Assembly (NCBI GenBank): GCA_002964805.2
Contig: PUDQ02000001.1
Span: 1,946,001-2,010,000 of the forward strand
Length of the DNA stretch: 64,000 nt
DNA from: Trametes villosa
Taxonomy: Eukaryota; Basidiomycota; Agaricomycetes; Polyporales; Polyporaceae
Reading direction: 5' to 3'
Part shown: positions 1 through 11,574 of the stretch, one piece after another
Numbering within the stretch: position 1 is the first letter of the stretch
Layout: every line of letters begins with the position of its first letter
Notes under the pieces: model-generated
What the model was told of the DNA's origin: nothing
What the model saw: only the letters and a program-made list of their open reading frames with translations
Databases searched by the model: none
Translations under genes and position numbers: made by a program

Positions 1-1408
1 AACCTCTCGGTTCGTCCGGATTAGCTATAGTGAGCCTCCCAGATGTCATGATCTCATGTACGGAGGACCCTGAGGATCGACGGCTCGGCGCGCGCACAGA
101 GCCCTGCGGATTTACGTCTATGGAGGGCGCAGGCACGCGCCTACCAGGATCTGGCGATTTCGACATCCGCGAAGAAGCACGGTGGTCGACATCTGCAGGA
201 AGCGGGCTGACTGGAGTGGGCAAGCGGCTGTTATCAGCACTCGCAAAGTGTTGCCACTCCGTCCCTGCAGGGGGCGCAGACTTGTCGTGTTTGCGCATGA
301 CACTGAAGCGCTTCACCAGACGGCCGAGCACGCTTCCCCTCTTCACCTTCTGTGCAGACGGCTGAAGAGAGGGCAGGGAAGTCATGGAAGGCGCCATAGC
401 GGACTGGCGGCGTAGCAGCTTTGCTTGATTGGCGTCTTCTATCGGGAAGGTGTGGTCAGACACGGCTAAGAACCCGCCGCAAGAGGCGCTTACCATCCTC
501 GTTGCCCGCGAAGAGACCGTTAAACGGTTTCCGCCGTTTGCTGAGCTTGCGCGGCAACTGTATCTGCGCAGGGTCTATGGCATGTAGGTGTACTGCGGAC
601 GTCGACTGCGAGAGCGGTGATGGCGTCACTGTCTTGTGGCGGATGCCATTTGACATGCTCTGGCGCCGTGAGCGTGGGCTGATAGGGCTCTGGGAGAGGT
701 TCAATATCCTGCAATTGGTGCACCGATATACTGACACACCTGGGGTGGTTCTGCTCGCCGGTTGTCAGAATTGATATCATAAGGCGACTCATGATGCCAA
801 TTCGTACCCCATGGGTCCGTAACGTCCATCATGTCTACGCCATCATGAGTACCCGTCGAGACCTTGCGAGAGCGCGGTTTCGGGGGCTCTTGGATGCGGA
901 TCTGCGACGAGGTCGGCGTGGGCAGAGGAGATCCAGATGGCGTCCTGCTGGGGCCAGCCATTCGCGCGGGATCCTGGGCGCGTTCCGGGGCCGAGGCCAT
1001 AGCCGGGAAGGACGGCGAGAAAATGGAGGGCGGACGGCCATCTTTGTGCGGCGCGAGCAGATGGTGGTTACGGTACCAGCGCGGGCCGACGGGGTTGTGC
1101 AGCGGGTAGCGAATGCGGAACTGGGCGGCGGAGGCGGTCGCGTACTCGACGTCGCGATGGTACCATGTGGGCAGCTCGTTCAGTGGATCGGGGATGATGG
1201 AGTATGCGAACGGGCTGAAGAGCGGGCGCGCGTTCTCCTGCGCCTTCTCGTGCATGTCGACGCTGCTCGCGCGTGGGTCGTACTGGCCGCCGTGGTCTGT
1301 CGCGGATCGCTGCTTCTGGGCGGGCTCATCGTGTTTCTTGGTGGACTTGCGGGCCAAAAAGCTTTTGCTCCTCTGCTTCGTGCGTCCCTGGGGTGCTTCT
1401 GGTGCCAT
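1..1408 (-). CDS. Unknown basic, low-complexity protein (3' end off window)
   Basis: I do not recognise this protein. It starts at 1408 (MAPEAPQGRTKQRS) and is open to the left edge, so the C-terminus is missing. Three exons fit: 1408-740, 689-494 and 423-1; the introns are 739-690 (50 bases) and 493-424 (70 bases), both GT-AG and frame-preserving. The N-terminus is Lys/Arg-rich (KQRSKSFLARKSTKK). A more ordered stretch near residues 60-115 has an aromatic-rich core (PLFSPFAYSIIPDPLNELPTW, then WYRNHHLL). The rest is Ser/Pro/Arg-rich and probably disordered, with SRRSSGSS-like patches that could be phosphorylation sites. No signal peptide or membrane segment is seen. It is divergent from ADE5,7 and shares that promoter region. 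The uninterrupted frame through three exons makes it a convincing gene; its function is unknown. Confidence 0.7.
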
Positions 1409-1898
1409 GGCAGCTTAGAGAGCGAGTCGAGACGGATAGGAATGGTGCAAGTGGAAGCTGGCCGCGGTAGAGGATGTGCACCGGATGATGAGCGGCTAGG
1501 CTTGGCCGGCAACGGGCGTTGATGGCGCGCGACTGGCCTGGTCGTGGCAGAGCGTGGGGGGTCGTGTGCGGTGCGGGGAGCAAGGAGGGGCTGGTGGGGT
1601 CAGAGGGCGGGGGACATGGGGAAAGAGAGGAGGGAGAAACGAGCGACGAGGAGATTCGGAGCGAAAGAGAGCCAACACGTTCCGCGTGCGTCTACCGTCC
1701 ACCTCCGCTCACACAACGCAACTCGTCCACCAGGCGCACACCGGCCAACCGCGCCCGCGCCTGCAACCCCGCTCTCCGGGGTCCGCCCATCCGGGGTCCC
1801 GCGCCAGACGCGCAAAAGTTTGCAGGGCACCGCCATCGCTCTCATCTTCTGCGCCGATCTCGCCTGTCCTCCTCGCCTCCTCCCCGGCTCTCCCATCC
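1409..1898. other. Divergent promoter region, no gene
   Basis: Shared upstream region of the unknown protein (leftward) and ADE5,7 (rightward). It becomes C/T-rich just before the ADE5,7 start. I see no convincing TATA box or TGACTC element. Confidence 0.5.
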
Positions 1899-4777
1899 AT
1901 GGCTGCCCTCAGGGTCCTCGTCATCGGCGCCGGCGGGCGCGAGCACGCCCTCGCCTGGAAGCTCTCCCAGTCCCCCCAAGTCGACAGAATTTTCGTCTGT
2001 CCCGGGAATGGAGGCTCCTCCCTCGAGGCCAAAACCACAAATGTCGATTTGTCCGCATCGGACTTCCCGGCCCTCGTCGACTTTGCGCTGAAAAATGAGG
2101 TACGCGTCCTCCTGCACTGACCGCGCGCTGATGACAAGCCTTGCGTCCACCAGGTGTCTCTCGTCCTCCCTGGGCCTGAACAACCTCTCGTTGATGGCGT
2201 CGAAACGTACTTCCGCAAAGGTATGGTGCCCCGTGCCCCGCTTGTGACCTAACTGTCTCTGACATTGCGCGAAGTCGGCATTCCGGTATTCGGACCCACC
2301 GCGCTTGCTGCGCGTATGGAGGGATCAAAAGCGTTCTCCAAGGACTTCATGGCCCGCCACCAAATCCCTACCGCCAAGTTCAAGGTCTTCGCGTCCTCCC
2401 AGTACGAGCAAGCGGTCGAGTACGTCCGCGCATGCGGCTTCAAGGTCGTCCTCAAGGCAAGCGGCCTTGCCGCCGGGAAGGGTGTGCTTCTACCTGAGAC
2501 CGTGGAGGAGGCGATCACTGGTCTCAAGGAGATCATGGTCGACAGTGTCTTCGGCGCGGCAGGTCTGCGGCCCTACAATCCGTGTATACTACCTATCATT
2601 GAGAATATATCTTTCTCAGGTCAAGAAGTTGTTGTTGAGGAGCTCTTGACCGGACCTGAAGTGTCCGTACTCGCATTTTCCGACGGCTACACCGTCACGC
2701 CTTTGCCCGCCGCGCAAGACCACAAGCGTATCGGCGAAGGCGACACCGGCCCCAACACCGGTGGCATGGGTGCATATGCGCCTGCTCCTGTCGCCACTCC
2801 CGATATCATGGACCGCATTGTTAAGGAATCCCTCCAGCCCACCATCAACGGCATGAGGAAAGAGGGTAAGAGGGCACCGGGCTAATAACATTTCGAGATA
2901 CTTACACGCCTGCATACAGGCTTCCCTTTCGTTGGGATGCTATTTACCGGTTTCATGCTCACCGAGGACGGACCCAAGGTTCTCGAGTATAACGTCCGCT
3001 TCGGGGACCCTGAGACCGAAGCGCTGCTTCTGTTGCTCGCTCCGGAGACGGATCTGGCGTCCATCCTACTCGTAGGCCCTTTGTTTCTATCCAGATATCT
3101 GCGGAACTTGACATCCGTCCACCAGGCTTGCGCTGAACGCCGTCTCGACTCTGTCGAAGTGAAGATAAGGCCAGGCTACGGCGTCTCCGTTGTCCTCGCC
3201 TCGCAAGGATACCCAGGAAACTACGCCAAGGGCAAGGAGATCACTATTGGGCAAATGCCGAGCGGTAAGACGCGTCAATTTGGCTGCGCAACTTTGCCCG
3301 GTCTGACAAAACGAGCACAGATGTGGTGCCATTCCACGCCGGAACGTCCGCTGTGGACGGAAAGATCGTGACCTCGGGCGGTCGCGTGCTGGTGGTCTCG
3401 GCCTACGCTCCTACGCTCCAAGGCGCCTTGGATGCTGCGTACGCCGGCGTCGAGAAGATTGACTTCGAGGGCAAGATCTTCCGCAGAGATATCGCTCACA
3501 GGTAAGTTGCCGCCATCCTCCCCACGGTCCACCCACCTCAATGCATATCGCGATACAGGGCTCTATCCGCGACGCCTGCCGCCGGACTCACCTACGCACA
3601 GGCTGGTGTGTCTGTGGACGCTGGTAACGCCCTCGTCGAGGCCATCAAACCGCACGTCCGCGCGACCCGCCGGCCAGGCGCCGACGCCGAGATCGGAGGC
3701 TTCGGCGGCGTCTTCGACCTCAAGGCCACGGGCTACAAGGACCCCGTGCTGGTCAGCGGGACCGACGGCGTTGGCACGAAGCTGCGCGTGGCCATGGACG
3801 TCGGCCTGCATGACTTTGTCGGTACGTTCGCGGGACGCCACCCCCATCTGATTCGCCCGTAATCGTGCCCACTGCTGACGTCTGAATGGACGACACAGGG
3901 ATCGACCTCGTGGCGATGTCGGTGAACGACCTGCTCGTGCAGGGCGCGGAGCCGCTCTACTTCCTCGACTACTTCGCGTGCAGCACGCTCGACGTCGGCA
4001 TCGCCGCGCGCGTCGTGAAGGGCATCGCGGACGGCTGCGTGCAGGCCGGCTGCGCCCTCATCGGCGGCGAGACCGCGGAGATGCCCAGCATGTACCACGG
4101 CGGTGCGCTTCTCTTTTTTTCTCTCTCTCTATACTGTCGCTCTAATTTTGACCCGACTCTCTTCCGCCCCGTCAGATGACTACGATCTCGCCGGCTTCGC
4201 TGTCGGGGCGGTCGAGCGCAGCCTGATCCTCCCGCAGCCCACGATCGCGCCCGGCGACGTGCTGCTCGGCCTCCCCTCCTCCGGCGTGCACTCCAACGGC
4301 TTCTCGCTCGTCCGCAAGATCATCGCGCGCACCGGGCTCTCCTACACCGACCCGTGCCCGTGGGACGCGAACACCACCCTAGGCCGCGCGCTCCTCGAGC
4401 CGACGCGCATCTACGTGAAGAGCGTGCTGCCCGCGGCGCAGGCGGGGCTGCTCAAGGGCATGTCGCACATCACCGGCGGCGGCTTCCTCGAGAACGTGCC
4501 GCGCGTGCTGCCCAAGGGCACCGGGTGCGCGATCGACGCCGCGGCGTGGCCGCTGCCCCCCGTCTTCCGCTTCCTCATGGAGCGCGGCGGCGTCGCGCCG
4601 CGCGAGATGGCGCGCACGTTCAACAACGGCATCGGCATGGTCCTCGTCGTCGCGCCGGAGCTCGTCGAGCGCGCGGTCGAGGCGCTGCAGAGCGCGGGCG
4701 AGAAGGAGGTGTACAGGATTGGCGAGGTGACCGCCCAGAGCGGCGTGGAGATGCGCAATCTGAGCGCGTGGAGCTGA
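1899..4777 (+). CDS. ADE5,7: Bifunctional GAR synthetase / AIR synthetase (purine biosynthesis)
   Basis: Catalyses steps 2 and 5 of de novo purine synthesis: phosphoribosylamine plus glycine to GAR (PurD half), and FGAM to AIR (PurM half). The start [21 protein letters not shown] carries the PurD N-terminal glycine loop. The ATP-grasp part includes [37 protein letters not shown] and [12 protein letters not shown]. The PurM half begins around exon 7 with [14 protein letters not shown] and contains [34 protein letters not shown] and [16 protein letters not shown]. Ten exons join: 1899-2099, 2154-2220, 2275-2562, 2620-2865, 2920-3071, 3126-3264, 3321-3501, 3559-3821, 3899-4102, 4176-4777, giving 780 residues, the usual size for the fungal fusion. 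The 57-base intron at 2563-2619 is readable through, but removing it restores the conserved [10 protein letters not shown]. Cytosolic. Confidence 0.97.
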
Positions 4778-5314
4778 GGGGGCATTCATTTCGGGCTGGG
4801 CAGAGGTTCCAAAGGCGCGGGTCATCGGTCGCCACGGGCAGGCGGAGAAGTTCGATAGCAAAACTCTTTGTGTATCAATTAGCAGCAGCGTCGTCAGCAG
4901 AGACGGCGGCGGTCGGGGTGTAAGGTACGGGACGGGAAGTATAGCTACGACATAGAGTGATGCTACGATAGTGAATCGCCGGGAGAATGAGTGTGCTTTT
5001 ATGCGTGTGACAACATGAAGAACGAAACGATAAACAAGACGGTGTGGGGACATCTAAATATGTGATGTGAAAACAGTGCAGAATGGATGGAGAGTAGTAG
5101 ATAACTGTGTATGCAGATGGGCGGAGTGGTGGGTCCAGAGACGGACATGATAGTGACAGCTGTAGCGCCAGGTCCTCAACGCTGTGAGTAAACAGGATAG
5201 CCAGAGAGAATACAGAATACACCAGAGCCCGATGAGACACGGGAGAACATATGCGCGAGATCGACGAGGGCAAGACCACAACGTAAAACACGAGCCGAGG
5301 ACAAGACGTCCTTT
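4778..5314. other. Convergent 3' intergenic region, no gene
   Basis: Lies between the 3' ends of ADE5,7 and the ankyrin-CCCH gene. It is more AT-rich than its neighbours and presumably holds both 3' UTRs. No supported ORF or RNA. Confidence 0.5.
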
Positions 5315-7540
5315 TTAGGCGGAGACGGACACCTCCTTCATCGTCTCGGGAACCGCGGTGGCGGCGGCGGCGAAGGAGAGGGGAAGTTTGTTGACGGACT
5401 CAACGGGCGGGCTCGAGACGACGCCATTGGTCTCGGGAAGCACGTCCTAAAACCAGGTATGAGATTGACAAATCACCACGCCATCGAAATACACACCTTG
5501 GACGCCGAGACCGGAGATCCCTGATCCGGGGTGTTACCCCGCGGGGTCTGGGCATCCTTCTTCGGCGGAGCAGGGGCCTGCAGGACCTGAGCAGCCGTGG
5601 GGCCGGAGTAGGCCGGCGTGGTCGAGCCGTTCACGCTCGGGCCCCTGGACGTGGGCGACGAACCACCGAGGACAGGGAACTCATCAGCGTTGGGAACGCG
5701 CTGAGGTTTGGGCGGCGCGAACTTCCTGTCCGGCCGGGGACCGTTAGCAAACCCGTTCGGCCTGAAGTTGGGCGCGCGGCCCTTGAGGCCCGGCTCTGCC
5801 GACTGCGAGCGGCTAGACTCGCTCGTAGTAGTGCCAGCGGTGCCGTTACGGCTATGCGCCTGACCCTTGTCCTGGACATTCCCGTCAGGAAGTTTTCGCG
5901 GGCACTATATACACATGTGACCTACGTCCTGAGTCGTCAGAGCCGCAAACTTCTCCTCCAGCGAGGGCGCGGGCGGAGCGTGGAACGGTGGGCGGGGCCG
6001 GTGGCCTCCGCGCGGGGCGAAGTGCGGGGGGTGGTGACCCATCGGACCGTCGGGGAGGACGTGGGGGAAGCGACAGTCATCACTGTAAGCGCATATATGA
6101 GCGTCAGAACCACGGCGAAATTTGCGCCAGTACCCACCCATTCCTGCAGCGCCCGGAAGGGAAGAACAGGCAGGGAGGCTTGCCTCCACGACCACCGAAA
6201 GATGGCCTGCGAGCGCTGCCTCGCCTGTGATGAGTCATGGCTTCCCTGTTCATCGGCCCGGGCCCATAGCCCTCGCCCTGCGGGTGTCCGTGCACGGGTG
6301 ACTTCGGAGAGACGACGTCGGCGGCCTCACCGTTGGGAACCAAGCCTTGCGGCGGGTATTGTGAGGGAATCGCGTAAGGTGGGACCATGCCTTGCGCGCT
6401 AGGAGAGATGGGCGGGTACATCCCCTGCGGCGGCGACTGTGCGTTGCCAGGGTGAGTCTGAAGTGGCGAGAGAGGGGGGACCGATCCCTGCATCGGGACA
6501 GGCCCAGGGTGGCCGTAAGTGGGGGAAACAGGAGAGACGACGCCAAAGGGCATGGGAGGCTGGCCGTTCACAGGACTGAAGGGGCCCTGTACAGGGGACA
6601 TGACTTCGGAACCAGACCTGGCGTGAGCCATGGGCTGGGTGGGTGACATCGGATTTACTGGGGCACCGTTCGGGGAAGCACCGTAAGATGTCGGAGGAAC
6701 GGGGTAGTAGGTGGGCGGAGGGTAGGGGCCGGCGTTCATGGGATCGTAGGGGGCGGGGTACTGGGCGGGAGGGGGAGGTCCCTGCATATAGGGAGCCTGT
6801 GGATGAGCAAACATGCACGAGGCGCCATAGCGGCAAGCCGGGAAGTATCTGCAGGGGATCATACGAGCAATTTCGGGTGGCGGCAAGTTGCCGAAGCCAC
6901 CTTGGCTCGGGTCGGCAGCCATGGGGGGAGGCGGGTAGTACGGCACAGAGCCATCGGGCATCATGGGCGGGGGCATGGGCGGGTAGTAGTAGGCACCAGG
7001 AGGGGGCGGGTAGTAGCCCGCAGAGGGATCCATGTTCGTCGAGTCTGCGGGCTGATCCTGGGGATAGGCAGGCTCCTGTGGATGCGCCGCAGCGTGCGCC
7101 ATTTTGCTCCTAGCTACGCCGATGAGGCCGTGGATCACTGGGTCCGCGGTGTAGGATTCCGGAGGACCCTGGCTGGAAGCGTTCGTAGGGTCGGCACCTA
7201 CGTGAGATTCGAAGGCGGTCAGTTCACGCGGACACGGAGTCATGCGAGCCGATGTGGACTTACCCTTGTCCAAAAGGACACGGACGATCTCTACGTGGCC
7301 ACTCTTCACGGCCTCGATGAGGGGGGTAGCTCCGGTGTGATCTTGAGACGAAACGTGTCAATTCGGGATGTGATCTGGACGCGCGGTTGCGCGCAGGAAA
7401 TTAAGAGAGCAGCGGAGATGAAGCGTACCTTTGACCTCGATGTCGACCGGGGTGGCCTCCTTGAGGAGTTCGACCACTTTCTCGAGGTCGCCCTCGGAGC
7501 ACGCCTTCCAGAGCGGGGAGACCATGGTGGTATGGAGCAC
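5315..7540 (-). CDS. Ankyrin-repeat plus tandem CCCH zinc-finger protein
   Basis: Probable RNA-binding regulator. It starts at 7540 (MLHTT) or, more likely, 7525 (MVSPLWKACSEGDLEKVVELL). The N-terminus has about two ankyrin repeats split by introns: WKACSEGDLEKVVELLKEA, then DHTGATPLIEAVKSGHVEIV and LLDKGADPTN (the last restored by removing an in-frame intron). A Pro/Tyr-rich linker follows. CCCH finger 1 is IPCRYFPACRYGASCMFAH (C-x5-C-x5-C-x3-H). After a long Pro/Gly/Ser-rich stretch, CCCH finger 2 (PCLFFPSGRCRNGDDCRFPH, C-x7-C-x5-C-x3-H) is completed only across an intron near 6085-6140. The tail includes SLEEKFAALTTQ, PKPQRVPNADEFPVLGG and ends at 5315. The domain order resembles fungal ankyrin/CCCH proteins implicated in mRNA control, but the RNA target is unknown. 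Confidence 0.88.
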
Positions 7541-7986
7541 GGCTGGGTACGGGGAGGGAAAGGGGGGAGACCGGGCGAATCAACTAGGCGCGAAAGCGTA
7601 ATGGCAGAAGGCAGAGCAGGAACTTGCGAGGCTGGGGACCGCAAAGAATTTTGCAGAGGAGAACCGGGGGACGGCTGCAGCCACATCGGAATCCGCCACT
7701 GCACTCGCCCGAAAAATTGGATTAGATAATCGGCTTCTGATTATCAGTCCGGATATGGCAGGTCTCGTCGGTCGTCCGCCCCTCCCCTCATCTGATTCTC
7801 CGGCCCAGCCAACCGTCTCCCGCCCATTTTCCGCCGTCTTCCCCCGGCCTCCGTCATATATGATGCCGAATTCGAGAACCCAGGACGGCTTTACGCACCG
7901 CGCATTACGTGCAGCAGCTGGCGTGCGTGGGTACGGGTGTATTCAGATCGGAGCAAACAAGCATGTAGATTGCGGCCGTAAGGGTC
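7541..7986. other. Upstream region of the ankyrin-CCCH gene
   Basis: Lies between two leftward genes. It holds the inverted GATA repeat listed separately and a C/T-rich stretch around 7790-7860. No gene. Confidence 0.5.
7725..7745. promoter_or_regulatory. Palindromic GATA element (candidate)
   Basis: GATAATC at 7725-7731 and GATTATC at 7739-7745 form a perfect 7-base inverted repeat with a 7-base spacer, about 185-205 bases upstream of the ankyrin-CCCH start. Fungal GATA-type zinc fingers (nitrogen, iron and light regulators) bind GATA cores, often in pairs. Binding is inference. Confidence 0.35.
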
Positions 7987-9490
7987 TTACGCATGCGCGC
8001 CATCCAGGCCCAGCTTCTCCATGAGCCGTTTCGCCGGTTTTCCGCCCTCGACGGACAGATCCAGCTCGCGGATTGACGGCAGAGACAGCAGCTCGTTCGC
8101 GCGCTCTGGCACCGCCCTCCCTATGTCCGACTTCGGTCAGCGGTTCCACCCGGGACTTTCCGTAAACTCACCTTCGTACAGCACGTCGTACACCTGCGCG
8201 CAGAGATGTCAGCGATAGGGCCGACGATGAAGCAATATAGGACGTCATGACACCCACCCCTGATGCTATCGGCGCAACTACGCCCAACTCGTCGACAATT
8301 GCTTTCAGACCCTTCGCGGTCGTCACGCCCTCCGCAACGCTGCCAAGGGTTTTGATGATGTGGTCCAACCCCTCGCCCTGTCCTAGTCTATATCCGACGG
8401 TGAAGTTGCGACTGTTCGACGAGCTGCACGTGAGGAAAAGGTCTCCTACGCCCGCGAGTGTCAGGAAAGTCAGGGGCGAGGCACCGTACGCCGTGCCAAT
8501 TCTTGTCATCTCGGCAAGACCCCTCGTGATGAGCACTGCGGCACGAGTTGTTAGCATTTCAATGATGGGTACGGGAGAGTACACTCACTTGCTCTCGTGT
8601 TGTTCTCGAAACCGAGGCCTGCAGCCATGCCTGCTGCGATGGCGTAGACGTTCTTCAAGGCTCCCGCAAGCTCGACTCCAATCGGATCATCACCAGTGTA
8701 GCTGAATGCACCCCTCAGTCCATAGCACCTGCTTCAAATATCCGAAGCGTACCACCGGAACCAAGGTTGGTGGAATAATTGCGACGCCTGCTCGGCATGC
8801 TGCGGGGATAACGACACCACGGACACAGATGTCGGCTGTCTTTTGACAACTGGTCATAGCCTATAAGAGCGGGAAAAGGGTAGAATGCTGCAACTTACTT
8901 TCTGAGGCGAAAGAAGGACCCGACTGCGACGTACTCATTATTCGACCGACGTGCAGCGAGCGCTCTGGTAAGTGCTTACTATGAACGTTGCGACCTTGGC
9001 AACTTCAGGCCCACAGGTATCCGCAATGATCTCAAGCGTCAGAGCACGGGTCTTGATTTCAACACCCTTGTTGACGAAGATGAGCAGAGGTAGTTTGCTC
9101 TCGTCTAGAGTCGGCTTCAGCGCAGTCAGGGTCTCTCTATCGTGATAGTTAAACACGATGGCCAGTAACACCGGAAATGCTGGCGACTTGAAATCACCTG
9201 ACACCCTCCGTGGGGATAGCGAAAAGCAAAACGTCCATGCTCTGGACAAGCTCTGCCGAGGGGAACTCGGGCCCGACCGCAGTGATGGACTCCGCGAATT
9301 GGTGATCCTGGAGGACTTCCACATTCCGATGACATTGATTGAAGTGCTTCACGAGCTCCTCTGACCGCGACCACATGTACACATTGTGCGACGAATCTCC
9401 GAGGTGGTCGGCGAGGCAGCTGCCAAAGTTGCCAGCTCCAAAGACCAAGACCTTCGACTTGTCGTCATCGGAGGGGGGCCGAGGCGACAT
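7987..9490 (-). CDS. Bacterial-type (GpsA family) NAD(P)-dependent glycerol-3-phosphate dehydrogenase
   Basis: Interconverts dihydroxyacetone phosphate and sn-glycerol-3-phosphate, feeding glycerolipid synthesis and redox balance. The chosen start is 9490 ([30 protein letters not shown]), which carries the GxGxxG dinucleotide loop. Later motifs across introns: [48 protein letters not shown] with the catalytic Lys, [62 protein letters not shown], and a tail [19 protein letters not shown]. This pattern ([27 protein letters not shown]) is that of bacterial and plastid GpsA, not the longer eukaryotic GPD1. The stop is at 7987. An in-frame ATG at 9610 would add a 40-residue Arg/Ser-rich, acid-free extension that looks like a mitochondrial presequence. 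Confidence 0.9.
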
Positions 9491-10062
9491 CCTGAAACCA
9501 GAGGGGAAGACGGTGCGAGAGGTAAAGCGTAGATGAGCCCAAAGAAACCTGCTAGATGGTGGCCGGCGCGCAGAGGATCTCAGAGATGAGAGAGCGAAGG
9601 AGAGGAGCATGCAGGAGCCTCCAGTTAAGCACGCGCGATCGTTGAGGTAACCGGTCCAGAAACGGAAGTCTGATCGCCGTGTTTACGGGCGTAACTGACG
9701 AGCCTTGCACGAGCTTCAACGAGACCACGACACGAGCAGCCGTACAGCGAGGGCAAGTCCGACAAATACAGCGTAAGAGGCTCAGAGACAGTGCGAGACA
9801 GGCGTTGCGCGTGGTGGTATGTCGTGAATGCACACCGCGGGCCGCGGCGGCGGTGGGGAACACGACACGTGGGAAACCCAGCTGAACCGCCGCATCCGCG
9901 CCAACCTCTGCCAACTCCAGAACTCCCCCCACCTGTCCGCTGCTCGCCGAGCTCTCGAACGGTCCTCTCGACGCCGTCTAATCTGTGCTACCTCCACACT
10001 CTCTTGTCACTCATTATACCTGCTTTCACCTTCGCGTACTCGTATCTTTATCACCTATCAAA
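9491..10062. other. Divergent promoter region of GpsA and SED5
   Basis: Contains a CACGTG palindrome at 9866-9871, 192 bases upstream of SED5. The part next to 9490 may be coding if the GpsA protein starts at 9610. No other gene. Confidence 0.5.
9866..9871. promoter_or_regulatory. CACGTG E-box (candidate)
   Basis: Perfect CACGTG palindrome, the core of bHLH sites (Cbf1/Pho4 type in yeast), 192 bases upstream of SED5. Confidence 0.3.
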
Positions 10063-11437
10063 ATGCCAGTGCAGGACCGCACCAACGAGTTCCGGGCGTG
10101 CGTGGAGTCCATCCGGAACAGGTCGTCCTTCCCCTCGAAGGGCGCGGAGCAGAAGCAGCGGCTGTTGCAGACGAAGGCGGAGGGGAGCAAGTCGGAGTTC
10201 ACGAGGATGGCTTCGTCCATCGGCAAGGACATAAGCAGTACGACGGTGAAGTTGGGCAAGCTTGCGCAGCGTAAGTATGCGTGCATTATTGTGTCCATGT
10301 CGTGTTCATATTCTTATTTCGTAGTTGCGAAGCGGAAGACGCTCTTTGACGACAGGCCTGTGGAGATTAGCGTATGTTCCTCGCTCGACCGCTCGTATAT
10401 CAGCGCCGTTGAAGGAGTCCGTAGGAACTCACCTATATCATCAAACAAGACATTGCGAACATCAACAAGCAAATCGCTCAGCTGCAAGCGTACGTCAAGC
10501 AACGCAAGGCCCAAGGTTCCAAGTCACCAGAGGGCAAGCAGCTGGAGGAGCACAACCATAACGTGGTCATGCTGCTCCAAAGCAAGCTGGCAGATACCAG
10601 TATGACGTTCAAGGACGTCCTTGAGATCCGAACCCAGGTGCGCCTATCTTGTATCTCCAGCATAAGAGCGGTGGTGCCGATATAGAGGCCCCTTGCAGAA
10701 CATGAAGGAGTCGAAGGACCGGACTGAGCAGTTCATGCACTCCACAACTGCTGCGGCGAGTCAGCCAGCCCCAAGTACGTCCACGAGACGGCGTCCCTAT
10801 CACAGACTGCTCACTAGTTAATGCAATGTCCAGGTTCACTACTCTACGGCAACACCCAACGCCAGGATCCCATGGGCGACGGCAGCGCACTATCCTCCTC
10901 GCGATTCGATTCGAAAGGGAAAGGGCGTGCCGCGAACAGGAACAACGGCGACATCCTCGCTCTTGACCTTGGCGCGGCGGAGGAAGGCGCAGCGCCTCAG
11001 CACGGAGACGCGTTCATGCAGATGCAGCTCGTTGAGCAACAGGTTCGTCCCTGTAGGCCAACAACACTCACCATCCCCTGCTGATACGACACACGCCGCC
11101 TACAGGATAGCTACATCCAAACACGCTCAATAGCCATCGAGTCCATTGAGTCGACCATCGCGGAGCTCGGGCAGATATTCACGCAGCTGGCCCAAATGGT
11201 GGCGGAGCAGCGGGAAACCGTGCAGCGCATCGACGCGGACACTGTCGACATCGCATCCAACGTTAGCGGCGCACAACGAGAACTACTGAAGTACTACGCG
11301 AGTATCTCAAGTAACCGCTGGCTGATGCTGAAGGTGTTCGGAGTATTGATCGTCTTCGTGAGTGACGTCGGCCTTTGTTGTCCGCCATGCCCCCTAACTT
11401 CGATGCTCAGTTCCTCGTCTTCATCCTCGTCTCATAA
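10063..11437 (+). CDS. SED5: Golgi t-SNARE syntaxin-5 (Sed5)
   Basis: Qa-SNARE of the cis-Golgi that drives fusion of ER-derived and intra-Golgi vesicles. Seven exons: 10063-10270, 10325-10371, 10425-10637, 10699-10774, 10834-11042, 11106-11357, 11411-11437, giving 343 residues. The N-terminus MPVQDRTNEFRACVESIRNR is the Sed5 signature, in which the first residues bind Sly1. The Habc region includes RPVEISELTYIIKQDIANIN and EEHNHNVVMLLQSKLA. The SNARE helix runs from SIAIESIESTIAELGQIF through TQLAQMVAEQRE (central-layer Gln) to RIDADTVDIASNV. A single C-terminal membrane anchor, WLMLKVFGVLIVFFLVFILV, is completed by the 27-base last exon. Length and layout match the family. Confidence 0.96.
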
Positions 11438-11574
11438 TCTGGATCCGCCGGCTGGCCGGTCTATGCGTACGTTCAAGTAATAGGACTATGGACTTCTAGG
11501 ATATAGAGCAACCGATTCCCACTGCCTAGTCCAGCGCGACGGAAATACCCAAACTACCACCCCAATAACGGAAC

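Noticed and set aside
4354..5053. Long ORFs antisense and shifted to the PurM half of ADE5,7
   Set aside because: Shadows of the real frame; Arg/Ala-rich translations only.
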